DNA of 49,002 nucleotides from JBLHIK01 sp047614005 (lineage in GTDB: Bacteria > Patescibacteriota > Minisyncoccia > Phycocordibacterales > UBA1006). Below, piece by piece: positions 1 to 6,919 of this stretch. Position 1 is the stretch's first letter, and each line of letters starts with the position of its first letter. The position numbers were made by a program, and so were the translations under genes. Location: NCBI GenBank assembly GCA_047614005.1, contig JBLHIK010000002.1, forward strand, positions 1 through 49,002. The letters run 5' to 3'. The notes under the pieces were generated by a model, which worked only from the letters and a program-made list of their open reading frames with translations, had not been told where the DNA came from and made no database searches.

Positions 1-135
1 AAGAGCAGAGTCTTGCTCCTGTTTCTCACTGCTGTTTTTGAAAAATGAGACAATAACAATACAGACAAGAAGACCACTTACTATGAAAAGTTTCCGTTGC
101 ATGCTTTTGCTCGGTAAATAATCTTTTATATTCAT
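1..135 (-). CDS. Membrane-anchored protein, N-terminal part only
   Basis: Forty-five codons are visible before the gene runs off the left edge. The start ATG at 135 is preceded by a TATACT hexamer at 142-147 (minus strand), six bases away, so the mRNA is probably leaderless; an in-frame ATG at 102 is the alternative. The protein has a short polar N-terminus, a hydrophobic stretch at about residues 16-32 and then a charged segment, so it is probably a single-pass membrane or secreted protein. No family can be named from the visible part. Confidence 0.5.
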   Translation of the reverse strand, partial: MNIKDYLPSKSMQRKLFIVSGLLVCIVIVSFFKNSSEKQEQDSAL

Positions 136-141
136 ACTTAA

Positions 142-147
142 AGTATA
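142..147 (-). promoter_or_regulatory. -10 box (TATACT), leaderless-type
   Basis: TATACT on the minus strand lies six bases before the ATG at 135. Confidence 0.5.
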
Positions 148-149
148 GC

Positions 150-935
150 CTATTTTTTTCTCTTTGTAGACCTCTCTGTGAGGATTATCCACTTTTCTAA
201 GGAGATTTCTTCGCTACGAATATTGAGAGGTAGAGAATGCTCCGAAAATATTCCCTTCCAGTCTATCTCAGGAAGTATCCTCGAAAGATTGTTGGTAGTC
301 GTTTTTCTCTTTTGACCAAAGGCGCCTCGGACGATAGTAAAATAGTCTTTTTCAGATATGTTATTCGTGGTAAAAAAGTCTTTGGAAATATTGCTGACCT
401 CCAGTATGGCAGAGGTTACCTTTGGAGGAGGAGAAAAGGCTTCTTTTCGGACGTTCATGAGTTTCTTGACGGTGCCGTATGCACGCACTGACAAGGATAG
501 AATGCTCGCTTTTCCGTCTCTTTCTATTACTCTATCTGCTATTTCCTTTTGAACAAGGAGAGTCATGTTTTGGGGGTTATTGTCGGTATGTTCGAGAAAG
601 GTACGTAAAATAGCACCGGTAATATAGTATGGTATGTTTGCCACTACACTGTATTCTCCAAGGGTAGTAGGAATCTTCCATTCTAATATATCAGAGTGTA
701 CGAGAGTGAGAGATTCATTTTTGATATTCTCCGCAAAGGTTTCTTTTAAGATAGGTATGAGCAGGGGGTCTGTCTCTATTGCTGTCACTATAGCCCCTTT
801 TTCGAGCAGTTTCGCAGTGAGGACGCCTTTTCCTGGACCTATTTCTACTATAGTGTCGCCTTTTTGCACTCTGTCACACATTTTTTCTATGACAGTATTT
901 GATCGAAGAAAATGTTGCCCGAGCTTTTGTGGCAT
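150..935 (-). CDS. rsmA: 16S rRNA dimethyladenosine transferase RsmA/KsgA
   Basis: This enzyme dimethylates two adjacent adenines in helix 45 of 16S rRNA, using SAM, late in small-subunit assembly. The 261-residue protein shows the family landmarks: N-terminal LGQHFL, SAM motif I EIGPGKG at about 31-37, an acidic ribose-binding residue in the ETDP segment, and the catalytic NIPYY at 100-104. A C-terminal RNA-binding domain follows. I chose the ATG at 935 because it starts the conserved MPQKLGQHFL. The upstream TTG at 950 would overlap the previous gene. The ATG lies one base after the TAA of the 937-1308 gene, so the two are probably co-transcribed and translationally coupled. Confidence 0.93.
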   Translation of the reverse strand: MPQKLGQHFLRSNTVIEKMCDRVQKGDTIVEIGPGKGVLTAKLLEKGAIVTAIETDPLLIPILKETFAENIKNESLTLVHSDILEWKIPTTLGEYSVVANIPYYITGAILRTFLEHTDNNPQNMTLLVQKEIADRVIERDGKASILSLSVRAYGTVKKLMNVRKEAFSPPPKVTSAILEVSNISKDFFTTNNISEKDYFTIVRGAFGQKRKTTTNNLSRILPEIDWKGIFSEHSLPLNIRSEEISLEKWIILTERSTKRKK

Positions 936-936
936 A

Positions 937-1308
937 TTAAGATGTTCCAATCATAAGAACAGGTTTTGCTAGTTGCCCTGTTGGACATTGCCCTGTTGGA
1001 CAAGGAACAAAACAAGGGATAGGGACTGGAGCAGCAAAGCCTGTTACCACTCCAGCTATATAATTACCATTCCTTTTAATTTGAGTCCCTCCTGTTATAT
1101 AAAAGTTACCACCCTCTACACCTATAACAGTGATGAGTTGCCCAGCACTACATAATGGATTTGCAAGAACAGATACTCCTCCAAATTGAGTTACAATACT
1201 TGCCTTTCCGTAAGCTTTCTGAGGATTTTGAAAAAAAAGAAAAGCACCTACAAAAGAAAGAACAAACAAAGAAACTATAAGTATTTTTTTATATGAGATT
1301 GCTTTCAT
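937..1308 (-). CDS. Small secreted protein of unknown function
   Basis: The 123-residue product has a positively charged start and one hydrophobic segment at about residues 8-26, either a signal peptide or an anchor. A short exported domain follows, with glycine-rich beta-type sequence, four cysteines and a CPTGQCPTGQ near-repeat close to the C-terminus. The cysteines suggest disulfides outside the cytoplasm. It has its own -10 (TATACT) six bases before the ATG and runs directly into rsmA. I do not recognise the family. The pairing with rsmA is probably incidental. Confidence 0.7.
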   Translation of the reverse strand: MKAISYKKILIVSLFVLSFVGAFLFFQNPQKAYGKASIVTQFGGVSVLANPLCSAGQLITVIGVEGGNFYITGGTQIKRNGNYIAGVVTGFAAPVPIPCFVPCPTGQCPTGQLAKPVLMIGTS

Positions 1309-1314
1309 ATATAT

Positions 1315-1320
1315 AGTATA
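1315..1320 (-). promoter_or_regulatory. -10 box (TATACT), leaderless-type
   Basis: TATACT on the minus strand, six bases before the ATG at 1308. Confidence 0.6.
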
Positions 1321-1349
1321 AGGTAATTTCAGAAAAATACCAATATATT

Positions 1350-3305
1350 TTAGAGTTTTAGAAATTCAAAGAAATCTCCCGAGTCTATGGGACTGTCTTT
1401 ACTACCAGTAGAGGTGTTTTTCTGTTCGGAAAACATGCCATCGAGAATCTCATGAGGTATATCGTAGACAAAACGTGAAAGACTGTGATATCCCCTGTTT
1501 CCAAATATCATTCGTGATTGAGCCCAAGAGAGAAACACTTTCTTTTTTGCTCTTGTGAGTGCCACATACATGAGGCGTCTTTCCTCTTCGAGTTTGTTTG
1601 GGTTGTCGTGTATCATTCCTCCAGGAAAAACCTCCTCTTCTACTCCCACAAGGAATATGTATTTAAATTCAAGACCTTTTGAGCCATGGATAGTCATGAG
1701 AGATACGGCGTTGCTGTGCTCCTTCATCTTTTTTGCCTTATCACTTTCATGCACAGACAGGGCGGCATCTTCGAGCATTTGTTCTGCCCCTGCGATTCCA
1801 TCCAGATGACTATATCTCTCTGCTGTTGATATGAGTTCCCCTATGTTTCCTATCTTTTCGAGATTGTCTTCATTCATGCTTTCTTTGAGTTCTTTTTCGA
1901 GTCCACTTTGCTTGAATATATAATGAAGTGTTTCAGAGAGAGAGTTTTTTTCTAGATGTACCTTTATGTCAGTGAGGAGTTTGTAGAAAATATGAATACT
2001 CGCCTGCGCTTTTGCGGGCAGGGTGTCTTTTTGTCCTCCAAAGAGTTTTGCTATGGTTACTTTTCCTATTCCTCTTCGTGGAGTATTGATAACTCTTTTA
2101 ATGTCAGCAAGGTTTTCTGGAGAAAGTGCTGCCCGCAGATATGAGAGCATATCCTTGATCTCTTTTCGTTCATAGAATTTTGTACCTATTATCTTGTAGG
2201 GAATGTTGCGACGTATACAAAACTCTTCCATGATGCGAGATTGGAAGTTTGCTCGATAAAGGACTGCAATATCCTTTGACTCTGTTCCGTCTTTGATGAG
2301 ATTAAATATTTCTTGCGTTACTTTTTCTGCTTCATCTTTTTCATCGAAAGCAGAAATAAGCTGAAGGTGAGAACCTTCCTCGTTTTTAGTAAAGAGTTTT
2401 TTATCGTGACGAGCTTCGTTGTGTTGAATGACACTATGAGCTGCTTCGAGAATATTTTGAGTAGAGCGATAGTTTTGCTCGAGGAAAATAGTTTGTGTTT
2501 TTGGAAATTGTTCTTCAAATTTGAGAATATTTTCTATGGTTGCTCCTCTCCATTCATAAATAGTCTGGTCGGTATCACCCACCACACAAATATTTTCTGC
2601 TCCTCCTATAAACTGAGACATCATTTCATATTGTATTTTGTTGGTGTCTTGATATTCATCGATGTGAATATACTGAAAACGGTTTTTATAGAGAGTTCTC
2701 ACCTGTTCATTTTCTTTCAAGAGCTTATGTGTTTCTACAAGTAAGTCATCAAAATCATATGAATTATTTTCTAACAGAAGCTTGTCATATGTTTTCCATA
2801 TTCGCGCAGAAAGAGCAGTGTGAGGAGACTCGTTTTTCTCTAAGAGATGCTGCGCAGAAAATCCATCTCCTTTTGCTCGAGAGATAGTATTGCGGACTCG
2901 TCCTGGATCATTTTCTTTTGTGTCTATTCCGTTGTCTTTCATCGCTTGTTTGATGTATGAAAGAGCGTCAGAGCTATCGAGGATAGTAAAATGTCTATTA
3001 CGAGAGAGGTGAGCAGACTGTTCTCTGAGTATAGAAACCCCAAGTGAGTGAAAAGTAGATATAGAAGGAAGGACGCTATGAGGAAGAGCTACTTGTATCC
3101 TTTCTCTCATTTCGCTTGCTGCTTTGTTGGTAAAAGTAACAGCGAGAATAGTGTGAGGAGAAATTCCTTTTGATATGAGTTCGATAAGGCGAGCAATGAT
3201 AGTCTTTGTTTTGCCGGCTCCCGCACCTGCAATAATAAGAAGAGGTCCTTCGCTGTGACACGCTGCGCGTCTTTGTTGCTCATTTAATTCTTCAAGATGT
3301 TGCAT
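1350..3305 (-). CDS. UvrD/PcrA-type ATP-dependent 3'-5' DNA helicase
   Basis: This 651-residue superfamily 1A helicase unwinds DNA in repair and replication restart. Walker A is AGAGAGKT at 26-33, Walker B is DEYQD at 216-220, and motif III is GDTDQTIY at 243-250. Motif IV contains QNYRS, motif V is in the TIHGSKGLEF segment, and the end has ALTRAKK. It is a little shorter than typical UvrD/PcrA (about 700-740) and lacks the long C-terminal tail that contacts UvrB or RNA polymerase. Sequence alone does not separate UvrD, PcrA and Rep here. It has its own TATACT box seven bases before the ATG. Confidence 0.93.
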   Translation of the reverse strand: MQHLEELNEQQRRAACHSEGPLLIIAGAGAGKTKTIIARLIELISKGISPHTILAVTFTNKAASEMRERIQVALPHSVLPSISTFHSLGVSILREQSAHLSRNRHFTILDSSDALSYIKQAMKDNGIDTKENDPGRVRNTISRAKGDGFSAQHLLEKNESPHTALSARIWKTYDKLLLENNSYDFDDLLVETHKLLKENEQVRTLYKNRFQYIHIDEYQDTNKIQYEMMSQFIGGAENICVVGDTDQTIYEWRGATIENILKFEEQFPKTQTIFLEQNYRSTQNILEAAHSVIQHNEARHDKKLFTKNEEGSHLQLISAFDEKDEAEKVTQEIFNLIKDGTESKDIAVLYRANFQSRIMEEFCIRRNIPYKIIGTKFYERKEIKDMLSYLRAALSPENLADIKRVINTPRRGIGKVTIAKLFGGQKDTLPAKAQASIHIFYKLLTDIKVHLEKNSLSETLHYIFKQSGLEKELKESMNEDNLEKIGNIGELISTAERYSHLDGIAGAEQMLEDAALSVHESDKAKKMKEHSNAVSLMTIHGSKGLEFKYIFLVGVEEEVFPGGMIHDNPNKLEEERRLMYVALTRAKKKVFLSWAQSRMIFGNRGYHSLSRFVYDIPHEILDGMFSEQKNTSTGSKDSPIDSGDFFEFLKL

Positions 3306-3312
3306 AAAAAGG

Positions 3313-3318
3313 AGTATA
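3313..3318 (-). promoter_or_regulatory. -10 box (TATACT), leaderless-type
   Basis: TATACT on the minus strand, seven bases before the helicase ATG at 3305. Confidence 0.6.
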
Positions 3319-3502
3319 TCATAAAAGCATCACAACTTTCGTTTTTATGTTACAAAATATAATATATGCTTGTCAATTGACGAAATTCCTGCAACTGATA
3401 CCATTTTATATGTAGCTTGACTGAAACACATTTCACGAAAGATTTACTTCCGACGCTACTTTTTGTTGTGCAATATGCACTACAACATTCAATATAATAT
3501 TT

Positions 3503-4615
3503 ATGGAATACCCACAAAAAAGCGAACCTTCCTCGAAACAGATACTTTCGTATCTCAAAACCATATCTACTGATACTGTAAAGCCATTTGGCGTTGCAGT
3601 TTTTGGCGGACTACTTATGTTTGTAGGTATTGCTTTCTCTGTGCAATATTCATCAGCACAAACTGATAAATATTATCCCGTATATAATGCACAAACTATC
3701 CCCCTTCTCTCTTCTGGTGGTATTGTAAAAGAAAATATATCAACAGCAATTGGAGGAACAAAAGTATCAGTCATAGAAGATGCTCTCGTTCCTACTCATG
3801 GTCCACAAGGAACATATGCTGATGTTGAAACAAAGATATTTTATTCTACTCCTGGTTCACATATTTTTACTTATGAGGTAAAACAAGGTGACACATTAGG
3901 AGAGATTGCTGAGATGTTTGATATTAGATCAAACACTATCAAGTGGGCAAATCCTGATATTGGTACTAGTGGAACTATTCGCCCTGGTATGAATCTCACA
4001 ATTTGGCCGATTGATGGACTCGGAGTAAAGGTAAAGAATGGAGATACTCTCTCTAGTCTTGCTAAAAAATATAAAGGAGATTCAAGTGAAATAGCACTCT
4101 TTAACGGATTAGAAAATACTGCATCTCTCATAGCAGGAGAAATTGTCCTTATTCCAAACGCAGAACCTCTTTATGTAGCAACAAAGCCTAAAGTAGCTAC
4201 AACAGTATCTCATACAGCTCACACTAATACAGCACGTCCTTCTATCTCGAAAGGTTCATATATTCGCCCAACGCGAGGTATAAAGACCCAAGGTTTTCAT
4301 GGTCCATATCAAGCTATTGATGTGGGAGCACCTATAGGAACTCCTATTTATGCTATGGCAGATGGAAAAGTAGTGATATCAAAAAAGACAGGATGGAATG
4401 GTGGATATGGTCTCATGGTGGTAGTGGAGCATCCTCATCTTGGTTCACAAACTCTCTATGCTCACAATTCTTCTGTGATTGTAAATGTGGGAGAACAAGT
4501 AAAACAAGGAGAAGTGATAGCTTATGTTGGTAATACAGGGCGATCAACGGGACCTCATCTTCACTTTGAAGTGCGTGGTATATCTTCTCCTGTTTCTACA
4601 CCTTTATTATATTAA
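3503..4615 (+). CDS. LysM-M23 peptidoglycan endopeptidase, membrane-anchored
   Basis: This cell-wall hydrolase or wall-remodelling factor acts outside the membrane. The 370-residue protein has a membrane segment at about 31-48, two LysM peptidoglycan-binding modules (about 123-167 and 175-218), a Thr/Ser-rich linker and a C-terminal M23 (LytM/gametolysin) domain at about 258-370. Zinc and catalytic candidates are Asp273, His321 and the HLH at 352-354. The first metal histidine is out of the usual register: the residue four before Asp273 is Tyr269, and the nearest His is His266. It is plus-strand and converges on comM through a shared terminator. Confidence 0.88.
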   Translation: MEYPQKSEPSSKQILSYLKTISTDTVKPFGVAVFGGLLMFVGIAFSVQYSSAQTDKYYPVYNAQTIPLLSSGGIVKENISTAIGGTKVSVIEDALVPTHGPQGTYADVETKIFYSTPGSHIFTYEVKQGDTLGEIAEMFDIRSNTIKWANPDIGTSGTIRPGMNLTIWPIDGLGVKVKNGDTLSSLAKKYKGDSSEIALFNGLENTASLIAGEIVLIPNAEPLYVATKPKVATTVSHTAHTNTARPSISKGSYIRPTRGIKTQGFHGPYQAIDVGAPIGTPIYAMADGKVVISKKTGWNGGYGLMVVVEHPHLGSQTLYAHNSSVIVNVGEQVKQGEVIAYVGNTGRSTGPHLHFEVRGISSPVSTPLLY

Positions 4616-4633
4616 TCCTTTCTCAAAACATTT

Positions 4634-4691
4634 CTCAAAACATTTCTCAAATCAAAAAAACAACCCATCAGTATTGATGGGTTGTTTTGTT
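4634..4691. repeat. 58-bp direct repeat, left copy
   Basis: Identical over 58 bases to 6861-6918. It contains an A/T-rich lead-in and the whole hairpin terminator. A shorter duplication of a TCTCAAAACATT unit precedes it at about 4620-4640. The two copies bracket a three-gene AT-rich cassette. Confidence 0.92.
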
Positions 4692-4692
4692 T
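4653..4692. terminator. Bidirectional intrinsic terminator
   Basis: A 12-bp stem (4659-4670 with 4675-4686) and a GTAT loop lie between an A-tract and a T-rich tract, so it works on both strands. It ends the M23 peptidase gene on the plus strand and the SLOG gene on the minus strand. Confidence 0.9.
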
Positions 4693-5227
4693 AATGAGAT
4701 AAAAGATTATTAATAGCTTTTTTATAATTAACTTTCTTATTAAACATTATTTTATTAGTTATCTTTTTTCCTGTTTTTTTAATAATGTTTTTTAATTCAC
4801 TAGCTATTCCTTTTGTATCTTCAAAAACAAGCAAGGGTAATTCTTCTTCAATTGCCATAGTGGCTTCAGAGAGAGTTCCAATGCGACCATTGATTACTAT
4901 TGCGGCATCAACATTATGTATCATTGCCAAGCTTCGTGAGTTAAATCCTTTGATAAAATAACTTTTAGAATAAAAACTCAAACTTTCATCCGTATTTTCT
5001 TTATGTTTAGATGTATGGTATTTATCTATATTTTCAAATGGAAAATACCCAATGGTTGTACCTCCGCAGTTAAAAGTATTTTCAACTGCGATAGATGGTA
5101 TGCCATTACATCCTCCAGTAACTATGGTTATATTTTTCTCACAACAATATTGAGAAATTTTTTTTATAAATTCTCTGTTTGAGCTAGAAATAATAGGTAG
5201 CCATGAACTAAAAATTGCAATTCTCAT
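4691..5227 (-). CDS. SLOG/LOG-fold nucleotide-binding protein
   Basis: The 178-residue Rossmann-like protein resembles the LOG/TIGR00725 group of the SLOG superfamily, which bind nucleotides or nucleotide-linked ligands. Visible marks are an N-terminal beta strand (RIAIFSSW), a TGGCNGIPSIA loop near residue 40, a GGTTIGYFP segment, and INGRIGTLSE, which stands in for the PGGxGT motif. It is not DprA: it is too short and has no DNA-uptake extensions. It ends in the left 58-bp repeat and begins five bases from the methyltransferase stop, so the two form an operon. The substrate is unknown. Confidence 0.7.
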   Translation of the reverse strand: MRIAIFSSWLPIISSSNREFIKKISQYCCEKNITIVTGGCNGIPSIAVENTFNCGGTTIGYFPFENIDKYHTSKHKENTDESLSFYSKSYFIKGFNSRSLAMIHNVDAAIVINGRIGTLSEATMAIEEELPLLVFEDTKGIASELKNIIKKTGKKITNKIMFNKKVNYKKAINNLLSH

Positions 5228-5231
5228 ATAT

Positions 5232-5918
5232 TTATTTTTTTAAGGCTTTTACTATAAAAAATGTAGGATAAATATTATTGTTTAATTGCTCAGAAGCAGG
5301 GAAATCTGTTTCTTCTTGAAAATCAATAATTTCAAAATTTTTTAAAAATTCAGGATTTAAATACTCATTAAAAGTATGGGATGGTTCTCTTAGTTTAATT
5401 TTATTGTTGTAAATATTTGAAGTTACAATTTTTTGATTATAGTAATTAACACCATTTCCGTTATCTCTAATTTTTTGAAGAAACTGAATCATAGGATGTT
5501 TAGATAGTAATATAAATACACCTCCCTTTTTTAAAACACGAGCAACTTCACCTAATATTTTAGGTATATTGGTTGATGTCTGAAGCGCCCATTTAGATAG
5601 TATTAAATCAAATGTTTTATCTTTGTATGGGAGATGTTCTCCAACTCCTTGTTCAAACATGCCTAATGGGTTGTTTTTTATCGCTTTTTTAATAAATTTA
5701 ATACTGGGATCAATGCCAAATACATGAGCTCCGTAATTACTAAGTAAAGCAAGGTCTACACCATCACCACATCCAATATCTAAAATATTTTTATTTTTCA
5801 AATCCAAAAAATCTATTTTCGAATAAAAAGTTTTATTACTAAACTCATCTTGATTAAAGTTCTTAGTGTAGGTTTCGTGAAATTTATTATACTGTTCTTT
5901 TATTAGTTTATTATTCAT
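5232..5918 (-). CDS. Class I SAM-dependent methyltransferase
   Basis: The 228-residue protein has the methyltransferase-11/UbiE-like core: LDIGCGDGVDLALL (motif I), an acidic residue in the GIDPS segment (motif II), DLILSKWALQ (motif IV) and a LKKGGVFILLSKHP strand. I started at the ATG at 5918 because a TATATT box lies six bases upstream; an earlier in-frame start would sit inside the divergent promoter. The substrate cannot be told from sequence. It is the first gene of a two-gene operon with the SLOG protein and is divergent from the HTH gene across an 18-bp inverted repeat. Confidence 0.8.
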   Translation of the reverse strand: MNNKLIKEQYNKFHETYTKNFNQDEFSNKTFYSKIDFLDLKNKNILDIGCGDGVDLALLSNYGAHVFGIDPSIKFIKKAIKNNPLGMFEQGVGEHLPYKDKTFDLILSKWALQTSTNIPKILGEVARVLKKGGVFILLSKHPMIQFLQKIRDNGNGVNYYNQKIVTSNIYNNKIKLREPSHTFNEYLNPEFLKNFEIIDFQEETDFPASEQLNNNIYPTFFIVKALKK

Positions 5919-5924
5919 GTTAAA

Positions 5925-5930
5925 AATATA
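5925..5930 (-). promoter_or_regulatory. -10 box (TATATT), leaderless-type
   Basis: TATATT on the minus strand, six bases before the methyltransferase ATG at 5918. Confidence 0.4.
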
Positions 5931-5966
5931 ACATAATATTATTGACTTATAAAATAAATATAGCAA

Positions 5967-6007
5967 AATACTCTATTTTTAAAAATATATTTTAAAAATA
6001 GAGTATT
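5967..6007. promoter_or_regulatory. Perfect 18-bp inverted repeat, candidate operator
   Basis: The arms at 5967-5984 and 5990-6007 are perfectly complementary, with a 5-base ATATA centre. The repeat lies between two divergent genes and its right arm covers the expected -35 position of the HTH gene. A cruciform or dimer-bound operator for that HTH protein is the simplest reading. It has no T-tract suited to a terminator for an upstream gene. Confidence 0.6.
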
Positions 6008-6013
6008 ATCTTG

Positions 6014-6019
6014 TATACT
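6014..6019 (+). promoter_or_regulatory. -10 box (TATACT), leaderless-type
   Basis: TATACT six bases before the ATG at 6026, next to the 18-bp inverted repeat. Confidence 0.6.
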
Positions 6020-6025
6020 TGATGT

Positions 6026-6790
6026 ATGCTTTTTACTCAAAAAGAAGATATAGAAGATAAGATAGTACGTTATCTTTTGATGGAAAAGCAAACAGCAAAA
6101 ACTATACTTTCTTACCTTAAAGACGAATCGAATTGTTCTTATACTATTCAAGCTTTATATGTAGTGTTGCGACGACTTATAAAAGCAGAAGTTGTAGTAA
6201 AAACTGGAAAATATTATCTTTTAAATAAGGAGTGGCAGGCAATCGTATGTTCTCATTTTCAGAATCAAGAAATGATTGAATTAGAGGAAGGAGAAAGTAT
6301 TACTTATGTTTTAGCTTCTCTAATACACTATGACCTTCAATGGAAAAATGTAATACTCCCTCTTCATGAAAGTTTTCCAGCGTTTCCTGTTTTTTTCTAT
6401 AACTATCATTATATATGGCTACACTTAAGTGATAGTAGAAAAAAAAGTGAACAAGCTTATTTTTCATCATTTTTGAAAAATAAAAATTATGCTTTTTCTT
6501 TGATTGGAAGTAGCAATAATCGTGATCTTGAAATAAAAAAGAAGTTACAAAATAAATTTGTACAATGGAGCACCGGTATAGAATATTTTCCGAAAACAGA
6601 CTGTATAACAGTTTTTGAAAATTATATAATTACAACGCGCTTATCTAAAAACTTAACTGAAAAATTAGAAAATTTATATACCTCCAAGGCTTCTATTTTT
6701 GATTTAGAATTCAAAAAAATAGGAAAAGAGAATAATAAAATAAAACTCATTATTGAAAAGAATGAAGCTAAAGCAAAAAAAAATACGTAA
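6026..6790 (+). CDS. Winged-helix-type putative regulator
   Basis: In this 254-residue protein, residues 1-75 look like a winged helix: helices around QKEDIEDKIVRYLLMEKQ, a recognition-helix-like TIQALYVVLRRLIKAEV, and a wing ending KTGKYYLLNKEW. The remaining 180 residues are AT-codon-biased and unrecognised, with a lysine-rich end. It is divergent from the methyltransferase-SLOG operon, with a perfect inverted repeat in the shared promoter, so it may regulate the cassette and itself. The gene ends in a run of nine A residues (6775-6783). A frame slip there would extend the protein by about 20 residues to a TAA at 6851. Confidence 0.6.
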   Translation: MLFTQKEDIEDKIVRYLLMEKQTAKTILSYLKDESNCSYTIQALYVVLRRLIKAEVVVKTGKYYLLNKEWQAIVCSHFQNQEMIELEEGESITYVLASLIHYDLQWKNVILPLHESFPAFPVFFYNYHYIWLHLSDSRKKSEQAYFSSFLKNKNYAFSLIGSSNNRDLEIKKKLQNKFVQWSTGIEYFPKTDCITVFENYIITTRLSKNLTEKLENLYTSKASIFDLEFKKIGKENNKIKLIIEKNEAKAKKNT

Positions 6791-6860
6791 AAAACTTTCT
6801 CAGACATTTTTTATTCCAAATGATGTTAAGGAGAAATTTGATTTATATTAACCCCCCCCT

Positions 6861-6918
6861 CTCAAAACATTTCTCAAATCAAAAAAACAACCCATCAGTA
6901 TTGATGGGTTGTTTTGTT
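6861..6918. repeat. 58-bp direct repeat, right copy
   Basis: Perfect copy of 4634-4691, with the same terminator hairpin. It is preceded by a run of eight C (about 6852-6859). It marks the right edge of the inserted cassette. Confidence 0.92.
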
Positions 6919-6919
6919 A
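6880..6919. terminator. Bidirectional intrinsic terminator
   Basis: A 12-bp stem (6886-6897 with 6902-6913) with A- and T-tracts either side. It ends comM on the minus strand and the HTH gene on the plus strand. Confidence 0.9.

Noticed and set aside
4691..5227. DprA (competence) identity for the SLOG gene
   Set aside because: The protein is too short and lacks the DprA Rossmann motif pattern and winged-helix tail; it fits LOG/TIGR00725 better.
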